Shown here: piece after piece, positions 1 to 9,211 of the stretch
Layout of the letters: the number at the start of each line of letters is the position of its first letter
Numbering within the stretch: the first letter of the stretch is position 1
Assembly (NCBI RefSeq): GCF_018130545.1
Contig: NZ_JAFCKF010000009.1
Span: 343,174 to 407,173, forward strand
DNA length: 64,000 nucleotides
Direction of reading: 5' to 3'
From: Bradyrhizobium tropiciagri
Lineage (GTDB): Bacteria; Pseudomonadota; Alphaproteobacteria; Rhizobiales; Xanthobacteraceae
The notes under the pieces: model-generated
The model's database searches: none
Told to the model about the DNA's origin: nothing
What the model saw: the letters and a program-made list of their open reading frames with translations, nothing else
Program-made: the position numbers and the translations under genes

Positions 1-100
1 CCTTTCCCGTTCCGATGGAATCGGAACGGGGCTCCAGACTTTTGTTTTGACGCGTTTTCTTCACGCGAACCGGTATCCACTTCGCTCGAAAACGCTCTAG
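1..100. repeat. Dispersed intergenic repeat at left edge
   Basis: Non-coding block holding a short inverted repeat around GTTCCGATGGAATCGGAAC (8-26) and the phrase ACGCGTTTTCTTCACGCG. From memory this matches a palindromic repeat scattered through Bradyrhizobium intergenic regions; I cannot verify this here. It ends in the stop codon of the minus-strand gene at 97, so it lies directly downstream of that gene. The left end may be cut by the window. Confidence 0.5.
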
Positions 101-717
101 CCCGCCTGCACCGGCTGCGGCGCGGGCCGTGCGCTCATGCTGATCATCCTGAGCGCGAACACGGCGGCGAGCGGCAGCAGGAACAGCGCATAAAGCGGCA
201 TCTCGGGAATCCGCTTGCCGAACGAGACCATGAACTGCGCCAGCAGATAATAGCCGCCGACGAGATGCAGCCTGCGCCAGGCGTGCGGGCCGAGCAGCGC
301 CGCGCTGGGCCGGAACGAGGTCGCGGTCATCGCGATGATGACGAGATAGCCGATGCCACCGAAGACGTAGGACACGACCGAGGTCGCGGCCGCGAAGCCG
401 GCTGGATCGAGGGTCGCAAACGCGGCGATTGTGATCGCATGGATGCCATGCGAGGCGGCGAACGTCAGGCCGAGATAGCGGCGGTTGCGGCGCTGCCACC
501 GCGTCCAGGGGTTCGGCACGAGCCGCACCAGCGCCGCCGCCGAGAAGGCGAGGCAGAACAACAGCAGCGAGGTACGTGCCGTGAAGCGGATCACCATCCG
601 CACGCCCTCGACCTCGAAATGCTGCATCCCCGCGATCCAGAGCGAAAGCCCGATCAGCGTCAGCGTGAGCAGGGCGAACAGCCGCCAGCCTTCGAACCAG
701 GTATGACGCATCCACAT
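97..717 (-). CDS. Ferric reductase-like / MsrQ-type transmembrane protein
   Basis: Predicted inner-membrane protein of about 206 residues with roughly five to six hydrophobic segments and paired histidines in helices (for example SHGIHAIT and RRLHLVGGYY). That layout resembles heme-binding ferric-reductase-like domains (YedZ/MsrQ family), which pass electrons across the membrane. A GTG at 744 would extend the frame, but the ATG at 717 has an excellent AGGGAGG ribosome site 6 bases upstream, so I chose it. No MsrP partner gene lies alongside. It is divergent from the TetR gene at 826 and the two share an intergenic region with two TetR-type palindromes, so it is the probable regulatory target. 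The partner redox protein is unknown. Confidence 0.72.
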   Translation of the reverse strand: MWMRHTWFEGWRLFALLTLTLIGLSLWIAGMQHFEVEGVRMVIRFTARTSLLLFCLAFSAAALVRLVPNPWTRWQRRNRRYLGLTFAASHGIHAITIAAFATLDPAGFAAATSVVSYVFGGIGYLVIIAMTATSFRPSAALLGPHAWRRLHLVGGYYLLAQFMVSFGKRIPEMPLYALFLLPLAAVFALRMISMSARPAPQPVQAG

Positions 718-734
718 ATCCAGCCTCCCTCGAA

Positions 735-753
735 ATGTAATCACCAGTTACAT
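735..753. promoter_or_regulatory. TetR-type operator, copy 1
   Basis: Perfect inverted repeat ATGTAA-N7-TTACAT. It lies 18 bases upstream of the membrane-protein start and shares its core TGTAA-N7-TTACA with the copy at 778-794. The two centres (744 and 786) are 42 bp apart, about four helical turns, so two dimers could sit on one face. That the adjacent TetR protein binds here is inference. Confidence 0.7.
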
Positions 754-777
754 GTCGATCGCCGGTGCGGCAATCCG

Positions 778-794
778 TGTAATCGGCGCTTACA
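778..794. promoter_or_regulatory. TetR-type operator, copy 2
   Basis: Perfect inverted repeat TGTAA-N7-TTACA, the same core and spacing as the copy at 735-753. It lies 31 bases upstream of the TetR start, well placed for autorepression as well as control of the divergent membrane gene. Confidence 0.7.
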
Positions 795-825
795 TTCACA
801 AGGGGGTGATGCTAGAGGATGCTCG

Positions 826-1527
826 ATGCGCCGCCCCGCCAAACCGCCCTCCGTCCGTCCGGCCAAGCCACGCCGCGCCGCGGCGCGCGCGCCGGCGGCC
901 AGGCCCTATCATCACGGCGACCTCCGCCGGGTCCTGATCGATGCGGCGATGCAGCTGGTCGGCGAGGGCGGGCCCGAGGCGGTCAGCGTGCGCGAGGCCG
1001 CCCGACGTGCCGGGGTCTCGCCCGGCGCGCCGTTCCGGCATTTCCCGAGCCGGGATGCCCTGATGAACGCGGTGGCCGAGGAGGCGCAGCGCCGCTTCCG
1101 CGCCGAGATCGAGACCGCGCTGGTCGATGCGCCGGCCGGCGATCCGCTCGGCCGTTTCCGCTGCCTCGGGATCGCCTATCTGCGCTGGACGATGCAGAAC
1201 CCGACTCATTTTGAGATCATCTCCAGCCGCCGCTTCTTCGACCACGACCGCTCAGCCGGCGTCTCCAGCGACAATGCCGAGTTGATCGGCTTGACCGAGC
1301 GCACGCTGGCCGAGGCATTTTCAGCCGGTCAGCTCGTGGCACGCGACCTGAAGCAGGTCCAGATCGCCGGCCGCGCGCTGGTCTACGGCTTTGCGCGGAT
1401 GCACATCGATGGGCATTTGCCGCGTTGGGGCGTCGGCGAAGCGGAGGTCGAGCGGATGGCCGCTGACATCGTCGACCTCTTCATCGCAGGCATTGCAAGG
1501 CCCGCGACGCCTGCGGCCAAGGTCTAG
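826..1527 (+). CDS. TetR/AcrR family transcriptional regulator
   Basis: About 233 residues. After a basic, proline-rich N-terminus comes a TetR helix-turn-helix (around residues 26-75: HHGDLRRVLIDAAMQL, then VSVREAARRAGVS and FRHFPSRDALM), followed by an all-helical ligand/dimerisation domain containing GIAYLRWTMQNPTHFEIIS. The reading frame is open far upstream, but ATG 826 has AGAGGA 6 bases before it and gives a normal TetR length. It is divergent from the membrane protein at 97-717, with two matching TGTAA-N7-TTACA palindromes between them, so local repression is likely. The ligand is unknown. Confidence 0.88.
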   Translation: MRRPAKPPSVRPAKPRRAAARAPAARPYHHGDLRRVLIDAAMQLVGEGGPEAVSVREAARRAGVSPGAPFRHFPSRDALMNAVAEEAQRRFRAEIETALVDAPAGDPLGRFRCLGIAYLRWTMQNPTHFEIISSRRFFDHDRSAGVSSDNAELIGLTERTLAEAFSAGQLVARDLKQVQIAGRALVYGFARMHIDGHLPRWGVGEAEVERMAADIVDLFIAGIARPATPAAKV

Positions 1528-1694
1528 CGGCGCACGGCTCGTCGCGGCATGTCAGCGCGGGCAAATTCATTGCACGTTCATGACGATTCAATTACGGTTT
1601 TATGACATGGTGCAGACACCGGCTGTGCCGTGTGCCTCCTGGCCGTTGCCAGTCCAGGCCGTGGCATTGCGCCGGGTAGTATTGCGTCCCGCCC

Positions 1695-3407
1695 ATGGCG
1701 CCCGCGCCTCAGCAAAACTCCTCGGTTGCCGCGCTCGCCGGCGGTCTCGCCGCGATCGGCATCTGGCGGCTGATGGCGGTCGCCGCACCGCATTTCGGCG
1801 CGCTGATCCTGATGCTGCGGACCGAGACCGATTTCGGCTCGCGACTCTGCTTCCTGCTGACCTGGGGAATCCTGAACTTCCTGTTCATCGCGCTGCTGCG
1901 CCGGCCGGCGTTGTCGGGTGCGCTGTCGCTGACGCTGGTCGTGGTGCTGGTACTGCTCTCGCGCTTCAAGCACGACGTGGTGCAGATGACCGCGAACTTC
2001 GTCGACCTGATGGTGATCGATCGCGACACCGCGGCGTTCCTGCTCACGATCTTTCCGAGCCTGCGCTGGTCGATCATCGGCGCCGGCCTCGTCACGCTGC
2101 CTCTGATGTACGCGCTGTGGTGGCTCGATCCGTTCCGCATCCGCCGCCTGCCGGCCGCGGCCGCCTGCCTTGCCTGCACCGCCGCACTCTCGGGCTATGC
2201 CTTCGCCTGGCCGGATGAAGCCTGGCGCGGCTATTACGACGACGGCTATCTGTCTAAATTCGCGCGCTCCGGCGTGACCGCGGTGTCCGACTTCGTCGCC
2301 TATGGCTTCATGGAGTCGGATCCGAGCGTGAGCGACCAGCTCAAGATACCGCTGGTCGATGCCTGCCATCCCGCCGGGCGGCGGCCGAACATCATCATGA
2401 TCCATGATGAATCGAGCTTCGACATCCGTGCCGCATCCGGCGTCAAGGTTCCGCCGGGCTATGGCAGCCAGTTCAAATCCTATGATGGGATCGAGCGCAA
2501 ATTCCTGGCCGAGAGCAATGGCGGGCCGAGCTGGTTCACCGAATACAACGTGCTGGCGGGATTGTCCTCGCGCTCGTTCGGCCGGTTCTCGTATTTCGTC
2601 ACCCGCATCGCATCGGGCCGGGTCGAACGCGGCCTGCCGCTGGCGCTGCGCCGCTGCGGCTACGACACGCTGTCGCTCTATCCGGCGTTCGGCGCCTTCA
2701 TGAGCGCGCGCAATTTCCAGACGACCACCGGCATCCAGCACTTCTACGACGCGCATGATCTGCATGCCAAGGACGTCGAGCCCGACAGCTTCTTCTACGA
2801 CAAAGCGCTGAACCTGATGGCCGAGCAGAAGGCGTCCGGCACGCCGCTGTTCACCTTCGTCTATCTCGCCGCCAACCATTTCCCGTGGGAGACCAAGTTC
2901 CGGCCAGACCTGCTGCCGTCATGGAAGCGGCCGGGCAACACGCCGTCGGTCGACGAATATCTGCGCCGGCAGACAATGAGCGCCAACGACTATGCCGGCT
3001 TCGTCGCGGCGCTGAAGAAGAAGTTTCCGGCGCAGCCGTTCCTGATCGTACGCTACGGCGATCATCAGCCGGAGTTCTCGCCGCAGCTGCTCGATCCCGA
3101 GCTCGATGAGGCCGGCATCGGCAAGAAGCTGATGGACTACGATCCGCGCTACTACGCAACTTATTACGCGATCGATGCCATCAACTTCGAACCGGTGAAG
3201 AGCCCGGCGGTGATGGACACGATCGACGCCGCTTATCTTCCGCTGGTGATCCAGGAAGCCGCCGGCATTCCGCTCGACCCGTCATTCGAGGAGCAGAAGG
3301 CGATCATGCTTCGCTGCAACGGCGCGTTCTATTCCTGCAAGGAAGGCGCGGAAGCGCGCCGCTTCAACCGCCTGTTGATCGACGCCGGGATGATCAAGGG
3401 ACTTTAG
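1695..3407 (+). CDS. Membrane-anchored sulfatase / phosphotransferase superfamily protein
   Basis: 570 residues. The N-terminal third carries about five membrane segments (roughly 10-40, 51-68, 75-91, 125-143, 152-172). From about residue 230 there is an alkaline-phosphatase-superfamily domain: PNIIMIHDESSFD (about 231-243) occupies the place of the metal/nucleophile motif, and YGDHQP (about 455) the distal metal motif. The plan matches LtaS/OpgB/EptA-like enzymes that transfer phospho-groups to envelope lipids or glycans from the periplasmic side. The nucleophile would be Ser rather than the usual Thr. It stands alone: the next gene starts 176 bases downstream. The substrate is unknown. Confidence 0.75.
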   Translation: MAPAPQQNSSVAALAGGLAAIGIWRLMAVAAPHFGALILMLRTETDFGSRLCFLLTWGILNFLFIALLRRPALSGALSLTLVVVLVLLSRFKHDVVQMTANFVDLMVIDRDTAAFLLTIFPSLRWSIIGAGLVTLPLMYALWWLDPFRIRRLPAAAACLACTAALSGYAFAWPDEAWRGYYDDGYLSKFARSGVTAVSDFVAYGFMESDPSVSDQLKIPLVDACHPAGRRPNIIMIHDESSFDIRAASGVKVPPGYGSQFKSYDGIERKFLAESNGGPSWFTEYNVLAGLSSRSFGRFSYFVTRIASGRVERGLPLALRRCGYDTLSLYPAFGAFMSARNFQTTTGIQHFYDAHDLHAKDVEPDSFFYDKALNLMAEQKASGTPLFTFVYLAANHFPWETKFRPDLLPSWKRPGNTPSVDEYLRRQTMSANDYAGFVAALKKKFPAQPFLIVRYGDHQPEFSPQLLDPELDEAGIGKKLMDYDPRYYATYYAIDAINFEPVKSPAVMDTIDAAYLPLVIQEAAGIPLDPSFEEQKAIMLRCNGAFYSCKEGAEARRFNRLLIDAGMIKGL

Positions 3408-3583
3408 ACTAACGTCGTTAGACGAAGGTCGTCGCGCGAAACCGCGAGCATTACTCATTTGTAATTGCCTCGCCGAGATTTCGTCACGATTAGCTCGATG
3501 ATCGGTCGCGTCGCTGCCACGATGTTCATCAGCGCGCAGCGTCAACTCAACCAATCCCGCCCTTCTTGCAGGAGTGTTTGCCC

Positions 3584-4762
3584 ATGCGAGCGCTCGATGT
3601 TGCGCGCCTTGTCGCCACCTTCGGACTTGCTGTTCCCCTCGCCATTTCCTCGGTCCATGCCGCAGAGCCGCCCCACGATATCAAGGGGCTCTACATGATG
3701 ACGGACTATCCGGCCGTCACCGTCAGGCCCGGCACCACCTCCAACATCTCGCTGCGCTTGCAGAACTACGATCTCGGTCCGCAGCGCTACAAGCTTTCGG
3801 TCGAGGGCGTGCCGAGCGGCTGGACCGCGACCTTGCTCGGCGGCGGTCAGCCGGTTGCAGCCGCGATGCCCGCGCCCGATTCCAGCGTGCCGCTGCAACT
3901 CCGGCTCGACGTGCCCGCGAACGCGTCGCTCGCCGAGCAGACCTTGACGGTGAAAGCCGAAGGGCAGGGCAGTGAGGCAACGTTGCCGATCGTTGTCGCG
4001 CTCGCCAAGGAATTGCCGGCAAAGCTGACGGTGTCGTCGAAGCTTCCCGAATTGCGCGGCAGCCCGAAATCGAACTTCGAATATACCCTCACCATCAAGA
4101 ACGACAGCGGCCGCAATCTGGTGGCAAGCTTTGCGGCGGCGGCTCCGCAGAACTTCGAGACCTCGTTCACCGAGGCGTATGGCACGCAGGAATTGTCGTC
4201 GATCCCGATCGATGCCGGGCAGTCCAAGGACATCAAGCTCAAGGTGCGGCCGCCGAGCGCGATCGATGCCGGGCATTTCCCGGTCAAGGTCACGGTCAAT
4301 GCCGAGGATGCGTCGGCGCAGACCGAGGTGGCGCTCGATGTTGCCGGCCAGCCGCAGCTTCAGCTCTCCGGTCGCGACGGGCTGCTGAGCGCGCGTGCCG
4401 TCGCCGCCCAGCAGAGCACGATCCCGGTCGTCGTCACCAACAGCGGCACCGCGCCGGCCGACAACATCGAGCTTGCCGCGACCGCCCCGAGCGGCTGGAA
4501 GGTCACGTTCCAGCCTGCCAAGATCGAGCGCCTGGTGCCCGGCAAGGACACCGAGGTGCAGGCATTGGTGACGCCGAGCGACAAGTCGCTCGCCGGCGAC
4601 TATCAGCTCGCGATGCGTGCGACTTCGCGTGGCGAGACGGCGTCGAGCCAGTTCCGCGTCACCGTGAGCACGTCCACCGTCTGGGGCATGGCCGGCGCCG
4701 GCGTGATCGGCGTCGCGCTGTTGCTCATGTTGGGTGCGGTTGCGAGGTTTGGACGGCGATGA
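3584..4762 (+). CDS. Exported NEW3-domain membrane-anchored protein
   Basis: About 392 residues: a signal peptide ([20 protein letters not shown], cleavage near HAAEP), tandem immunoglobulin-like NEW3-type beta domains (typical phrases [12 protein letters not shown] and [22 protein letters not shown]), and one C-terminal membrane helix ([20 protein letters not shown]) followed by GRR. It would be held at the inner membrane facing the periplasm. ATG 3584 has AGGAG 9 bases upstream. Its stop overlaps the ABC ATPase start (ATGA), so it belongs to an operon with the ATPase and permease. NEW3 proteins often accompany such two-part exporters; the role is unknown. Confidence 0.75.
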   Translation: MRALDVARLVATFGLAVPLAISSVHAAEPPHDIKGLYMMTDYPAVTVRPGTTSNISLRLQNYDLGPQRYKLSVEGVPSGWTATLLGGGQPVAAAMPAPDSSVPLQLRLDVPANASLAEQTLTVKAEGQGSEATLPIVVALAKELPAKLTVSSKLPELRGSPKSNFEYTLTIKNDSGRNLVASFAAAAPQNFETSFTEAYGTQELSSIPIDAGQSKDIKLKVRPPSAIDAGHFPVKVTVNAEDASAQTEVALDVAGQPQLQLSGRDGLLSARAVAAQQSTIPVVVTNSGTAPADNIELAATAPSGWKVTFQPAKIERLVPGKDTEVQALVTPSDKSLAGDYQLAMRATSRGETASSQFRVTVSTSTVWGMAGAGVIGVALLLMLGAVARFGRR

Positions 4763-5745
4763 GCGAGCAGCAGAACAATAGCGCTGCCACGCGGCCGGCG
4801 GCCGTCATCGCAGCGCGCGATCTCACCAAGCGCTACGGCAAGACCAGTGTCGTCGACGCCATCAACTTCGATATCGCCAAGGGCGAGGTGTTCGGGCTGC
4901 TCGGCCCGAACGGTGCCGGCAAGACCACGACCATCCTGATGATGCTCGGCCTCACCGAGATTTCGGCGGGCCGGGTCAGCGTGCTCGGCTTCGATCCGGC
5001 GCGGCAGCCATTGCAGGTCAAGCGGCGGGTCGGCTATCTGCCCGATGCCGTCGGCTTCTACGACCATCTGACCGCGGTCGAGAACCTCGCCTACGCCGCC
5101 AAGCTGATGGGGCTCGCGATGGCCGAGCGCTCGCGGCGGATCGCGGCGGCACTCACCCGCGTGCGTCTGCTCGACGTCGCGGAGAAGCGGGTTGCGACCT
5201 TCTCGCGCGGCATGCGGCAGCGGCTCGGGCTTGCCGAGATCATCGTCAAGCGTGCCGAGATCGCGATCCTCGACGAGCCGACCTCGGGTCTCGATCCGCA
5301 GGCGACGATCGAATTCCTCGACCTGATCAGGGAACTGAAAGCCGAGGGCGTCACCGTGCTGCTGTCGTCGCACATGCTCGATCAGGTGCAGCGGGTCTGC
5401 GATCGCGTCGCGCTGTTTCGCGCCGGGAAGATCGCGATGATGGGCTCGGTGGCCGAGCTCTCGGTCCAGGTGCTGGGCGCGGGCTTCGTCGTCGAGGTCG
5501 AGGCCGACGGTGCCGGGATTGCGCGGCGGCTGGCGGCGATCCCGGGCGTTGGCAATGTCGAGACGCTGGCCGACGACCGCTTCCGCATGACCGCCGATCG
5601 CGACGTCCGGGCCGATGCCGCGCGCGCGGTGGTCGCGGCCAACGGCGCGCTGCGGCGGCTCTCGGTCGACGAGCCGAGCCTCGAGGCGATCTACGCCCAT
5701 TACTTCCAGGCCACCCCATCAGGAGGCGTGCGCGATGCGGCGTGA
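4759..5745 (+). CDS. ABC transporter ATP-binding protein (NosF-like)
   Basis: 328 residues with a full ABC ATPase: Walker [11 protein letters not shown] (about 49-58), signature [11 protein letters not shown] (LSGGQ is replaced by FSRGM, common in the CcmA/NosF class), Walker [14 protein letters not shown], and H-loop SSHMLDQ. A C-terminal extension of about 90 residues is typical of ABC-2 exporters. The start overlaps the NEW3 gene by ATGA, and the end overlaps the permease by 11 bases, so the three are translationally linked. The substrate is unknown; no nosD/nosZ is nearby, so copper/N2O maturation is not supported. Confidence 0.88.
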   Translation: MSEQQNNSAATRPAAVIAARDLTKRYGKTSVVDAINFDIAKGEVFGLLGPNGAGKTTTILMMLGLTEISAGRVSVLGFDPARQPLQVKRRVGYLPDAVGFYDHLTAVENLAYAAKLMGLAMAERSRRIAAALTRVRLLDVAEKRVATFSRGMRQRLGLAEIIVKRAEIAILDEPTSGLDPQATIEFLDLIRELKAEGVTVLLSSHMLDQVQRVCDRVALFRAGKIAMMGSVAELSVQVLGAGFVVEVEADGAGIARRLAAIPGVGNVETLADDRFRMTADRDVRADAARAVVAANGALRRLSVDEPSLEAIYAHYFQATPSGGVRDAA

Positions 5746-6697
5746 AGGTTCAGCATTCCAGGGGGTCGGGGCGGTCTTCGTCAAGGAGCTGTCGGACAAC
5801 ATTTCGAGCGTCCGCATGCTGATGCTCGAGCTTCTGATCGTGCTGACCGCGATGGCGGCGCTCTACGAGGCGATCACCGCGCTGCGCCAGAACACCGCGG
5901 AGGATCCATTCCTGCTGCTGCGGCTGTTCACGGTGAGCCAGGCGCCGCTGCCGTCGTTTGTCGCCGTCCTCGGGTTCCTGATCCCGCTGATGGCGATCGG
6001 GCTCGGCTTCGATCTGATCAACAGCGAACACAACCGACGCACGCTGTCGCGGATCCTGGCGCAGCCGATCTACCGCGATGCGCTGCTGCTCGGCAAATAT
6101 CTCGCCGGGCTCGCGACGATCGCGATCAGCCTGACCGCGCTGTGGCTGCTGGTGATCGGGCTCGGCCTGATCTTCCTCGGCGTGCCGCCGGGCGGCGAGG
6201 AGATCGCCCGCTCGCTCGCCTTCCTGGTCATCGCGGTCTTCTATGCCGGGGTCTGGCTGTCGCTCGCGATGCTGCTCTCGATCGTGTTTCGCTCGCCGGC
6301 GACCGCGGCATTGGTCGCGCTCGGGGTCTGGCTGTTTCTGACGGTGCTGTGGCCGATGCTGGCGCCGGCGATCGCGCAAGCCATCGTGCCACCCGATCCG
6401 CGCTTTGCCGCGCTTGGGCTCGATACGCCGGGCACCGTGATCTGGACCCAGCTGTTGCAGCGCTTCTCGCCAAACGATCTGTTCGGCGAGGCGATGCTGG
6501 CGGTGTTGTCGCCGACCACGCGCACGCTCGGCCCGGTGTTTCTCGACCAGATCCGCGGCGCGGTGATGGGCGCCCCGCTGCCGTTCGGGCAGAGCGTGAT
6601 GATCGCCTGGCCGCAGACGGTCGGGCTGATTGCCTGCACGATCGTGCTGTTCGTCGCGGGCTACGTCCTGTTCCAGCGCCAGGAGGTCAGGGCGTAA
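5735..6697 (+). CDS. ABC-2 type transporter permease
   Basis: About 320 residues with six or so membrane segments and the typical ABC-2 features: an amphipathic N-terminus ([18 protein letters not shown]), a conserved [19 protein letters not shown] loop, and a large extracytoplasmic loop before the last helix. ATG 5735 follows AGGAGG by 8 bases and lies inside the ATPase gene. With the ATPase it should form an exporter or membrane-remodelling complex, with the NEW3 protein as a likely periplasmic partner. The next gene converges from the minus strand 13 bases away. Confidence 0.85.
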   Translation: MRREGSAFQGVGAVFVKELSDNISSVRMLMLELLIVLTAMAALYEAITALRQNTAEDPFLLLRLFTVSQAPLPSFVAVLGFLIPLMAIGLGFDLINSEHNRRTLSRILAQPIYRDALLLGKYLAGLATIAISLTALWLLVIGLGLIFLGVPPGGEEIARSLAFLVIAVFYAGVWLSLAMLLSIVFRSPATAALVALGVWLFLTVLWPMLAPAIAQAIVPPDPRFAALGLDTPGTVIWTQLLQRFSPNDLFGEAMLAVLSPTTRTLGPVFLDQIRGAVMGAPLPFGQSVMIAWPQTVGLIACTIVLFVAGYVLFQRQEVRA

Positions 6698-6710
6698 GTG
6701 AGACGGCCGC

Positions 6711-8270
6711 TCAGCGCGGCCCGATCTTCTCCCACAGCCAACGCGCGACGGCATCGGGCGACGACGATGCGTCATTGCCCGATGCGCGCAGATTCGCCTC
6801 GCGCATCGCTGCGATGTCGATCTTGCCGAGCAGCGGCCGCAGCGCCGTCTTGAAGGTCTCGTCGTCGCCCCGCTTCGGCGACAGCAGCACGATCGCGTCG
6901 TAGGGCGGGATGGCATGCCTGTTGTCCTCGAGCGCGACGAGGTCGTATTTCGCGATCAGCCCGTCGCTGGTGTAGCCCGCGATGACGTCGACCTCGCCAG
7001 AGGCGACCGCGGCATACATGAAATCCGGCTGCATCTGGCGCTGGGCGCGGAATGTCAGCCCGTAGGTCTTCTGGATGCCGGCCCATTCCGGCCGCGAGAA
7101 GAATTCATAGTCGCCGGCGATCGACATCGTCGCGGCGCGCGATGCCAGGTCGGCGATCGAATGGATGCCGAGTTCATCGGCGCGCTTCCTCGGCATCACC
7201 AGGGCATAGGCATTTTCGAAGCCGAGCTCGCCGAACAGCGAGATGTTCTGCTTGGCCAGCGTCGTTTTCAGCTCGTTCAGCAGCTCGGTACGCGGCCTGA
7301 TGTCGGTGTGGTGGAACTGGTTGGCCCACAGCGTGCCGGAATAGTCGACATAGACGTCGATATCGCCCGATGCGAGCGCGTCGAAGATCACGTTGGAGCC
7401 GAGGCCGGCGCGGGTTGTGGCCGACAGATCGGCCGCTTGCAGCCGCTGCGCGATCAGGGCCGACAGCACATATTGCTCGGTGAAGGTCTTGGCACCGACG
7501 ACGTAGCGCGCATGCGGACGTGCGAGCGCGGGCACCAGCGTCGCCGCGATCAGGGCGGCAATGCCGAGCCCGCCGAGCGCCGTCCGGATCCGACTGCGAT
7601 TGCGCAGGCCGTTCTCGATCAACGCCAGCAACTGGTCGACGACAAGCGCGAGCGCGGCGGCGGCGAAGCAGCCGAACAGCACGAACACCCAGTTCTGGGT
7701 CTGCAGCCCCGCGAAGATATAGTTGCCGAGGCTGGTCTGGCCGATCGGCGTCGACAGTGTCGCTGTGCCGATCACCCACACTGCGGCGGTGCGGATTCCC
7801 GCCATCATCACCGGCAGCGCCAGCGGCAGCTCGACCATGGTGAGCGATTGCCGCGGCGTCATGCCGACGCCCTCGGCGGCCTCCAGTACCGCGGGATCGA
7901 CGCCCGAAAGGCCGGTGATGGTGTTGCGCAGCACCGGCAGCATCGAATAGAGCGCGAGCGCCAGCACCGCCGGCAGGAAGCCGAAGGCGGAGAAGCTGAA
8001 GCCGAGCCATGCCGCGGTCACAGCCGCGAGCGCCAACAGCAGCGGATAGAACAATGCGAGCAGCGCGAGACCCGGTACGGTCTGCACGATGCTGGCGAGC
8101 CCGAGCAGGGCGGTGCGCAGCACCGGCCGGTTGCGCGCGACGATCGCGAGCGGCAGGCTGATCAGCAGCCCAAGCGCAAGCGCTGACACACTGACCCGCA
8201 CGTGACTGCCGAGATAGTCAGGCAGATGGGAAAGCGCTTCGCTCCAGCGTGGATCGGCGGTCAGGTTCAT
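6711..8270 (-). CDS. Osmoprotectant ABC transporter permease fused to substrate-binding domain
   Basis: 519 residues. The first ~235 form an OpuBB/OpuCB-like permease with the EAA-type loop (GVDPAVLEAAEGVGMTPRQS). The remainder (about 255-519, from YVVGAKTFTEQYVLSALIAQ) is an OpuAC/OpuBC-like glycine betaine/choline/carnitine-binding domain, with typical phrases GLGSNVIFDALASGDIDVY and YVDYSGTLW. Fusion puts the binding domain outside the membrane, tethered to the channel. The start overlaps the ATPase stop by 4 bases (ATGA), so the pair is one unit. Expected role: uptake of quaternary amine osmoprotectants; the exact ligand is not readable. Confidence 0.88.
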   Translation of the reverse strand: MNLTADPRWSEALSHLPDYLGSHVRVSVSALALGLLISLPLAIVARNRPVLRTALLGLASIVQTVPGLALLALFYPLLLALAAVTAAWLGFSFSAFGFLPAVLALALYSMLPVLRNTITGLSGVDPAVLEAAEGVGMTPRQSLTMVELPLALPVMMAGIRTAAVWVIGTATLSTPIGQTSLGNYIFAGLQTQNWVFVLFGCFAAAALALVVDQLLALIENGLRNRSRIRTALGGLGIAALIAATLVPALARPHARYVVGAKTFTEQYVLSALIAQRLQAADLSATTRAGLGSNVIFDALASGDIDVYVDYSGTLWANQFHHTDIRPRTELLNELKTTLAKQNISLFGELGFENAYALVMPRKRADELGIHSIADLASRAATMSIAGDYEFFSRPEWAGIQKTYGLTFRAQRQMQPDFMYAAVASGEVDVIAGYTSDGLIAKYDLVALEDNRHAIPPYDAIVLLSPKRGDDETFKTALRPLLGKIDIAAMREANLRASGNDASSSPDAVARWLWEKIGPR

Positions 8271-9055
8271 GCCGTTCCGTCCCGCGGCAGCAATGCGCCA
8301 AGGCGCTCCGCCTGTCGTCGCGGTGTGCGCATGAGTTCGCCGACATAGGCGTCGGTGCTGGCCGAGAGGTCCGCCGGCGTACCCTGGGCCAGCAGCCGGC
8401 CGCCATGCATGACGGCGACGCGATCGGCCAGCAGCAACGCCTCGGTCATGTCGTGGGTGATCATGATTGTGGTCAGGCCAAGCTCGCGGTGCAGCGTTCG
8501 ATAGTCGTCGCCGAGCGCGTCGCGGGTGAGTGGATCGAGCGCGCCGAACGGCTCGTCCATCAGCACGATGCGCGGCTTCGCAGCCAGCGCACGCGCGACG
8601 CCGACGCGTTGACGCTGGCCGCCGGAGAGCTCGTGGGGGAGACGGTCGCGATATTGCGCGCGGTCGAGCCGCACGAGATCGAGCAGTTCGTCGACGCGCG
8701 CCGCAATATCCGCTTGCGGCCAGCCGAGCAGCTTCGGCGTGATGCCGATATTGCCGGCGACGGTGAGATGCGGAAACAGCCCGCCGCTCTGGAAGACATA
8801 GCCGATGCGGCGGCGCAGCAGGATGGGGTCGATCCGGCTGACATCTTCGCCCTCGACGGAGATCCGGCCGCGGTCGGCTTCGATCAGGCGGTTGGCAAGC
8901 CTGAGCAGCGTCGTTTTGCCGGAGCCCGAGCCGCCGACAATTGCCAGGAATTCGCCCGCGGCCACGTCAAGCGAGACATCGTCGACCGCCACCACGCGAC
9001 CATTGTTAAAGCTCTTGCCGACATGCGCGTAGGCAATCAGCGGCGTTGCAGGCAT
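8267..9055 (-). CDS. Osmoprotectant ABC transporter ATP-binding protein
   Basis: 262 residues with Walker A GGSGSGKTTLL, Q-loop YVFQSGGLFPH, signature LSGGQRQRVGVARAL, Walker B IVLMDEPFGALDP and switch MITHDMTEAL. This is the OpuBA/OpuCA/ProV class. It lacks the C-terminal CBS pair of the Bacillus enzymes, so ionic-strength sensing by CBS domains is not expected. It is the first gene of the operon with the fused permease/binding protein. A near-perfect 22-bp palindrome lies 19 bases upstream of the start. Confidence 0.88.
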   Translation of the reverse strand: MPATPLIAYAHVGKSFNNGRVVAVDDVSLDVAAGEFLAIVGGSGSGKTTLLRLANRLIEADRGRISVEGEDVSRIDPILLRRRIGYVFQSGGLFPHLTVAGNIGITPKLLGWPQADIAARVDELLDLVRLDRAQYRDRLPHELSGGQRQRVGVARALAAKPRIVLMDEPFGALDPLTRDALGDDYRTLHRELGLTTIMITHDMTEALLLADRVAVMHGGRLLAQGTPADLSASTDAYVGELMRTPRRQAERLGALLPRDGTA

Positions 9056-9073
9056 TCCAGGGCGACCTCAGTC

Positions 9074-9095
9074 TCACTATCGTGAACGACAGTGA
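9074..9095. promoter_or_regulatory. Candidate operator upstream of osmoprotectant transporter
   Basis: Inverted repeat TCACT-A-TCGT-GA-ACGA-C-AGTGA: two 10-base arms around a 2-base centre with a single mismatched pair. It sits 19 bases before the ATPase start on the minus strand, where a repressor would block initiation. The binding protein is unknown; no regulator gene is adjacent. Confidence 0.45.
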
Positions 9096-9183
9096 TAGCC
9101 CATAAATTGGACTTTGACTCGAGGTGCACGCGCCTGCATCACGTGGTTTCGCAGGCTGTTCCAATCGGACCCTTGAAGTGGAT

Positions 9184-9201
9184 CAGCCCCTTTCGGGGCT
9201 G
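9184..9201 (-). terminator. Short GC hairpin downstream of small secreted protein gene
   Basis: CAGCCCC/GGGGCTG with a short loop lies about 10 bases past the stop of the minus-strand gene ending at 9212. No T-run follows on that strand, so it may be a 3' stabiliser rather than a true terminator. Confidence 0.35.
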
Positions 9202-9211
9202 TGAGCACACA

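Noticed and set aside
265-825. Upstream extension of the TetR reading frame
   Set aside because: It runs antisense through the membrane-protein gene and across both operators. ATG 826 has a ribosome site and gives normal family length.
3409-3421. CTAACG-T-CGTTAG hairpin just after the sulfatase-like gene, as a terminator
   Set aside because: The stem is only six pairs with a one-base centre and no T-run follows, so an intrinsic terminator is not supported.
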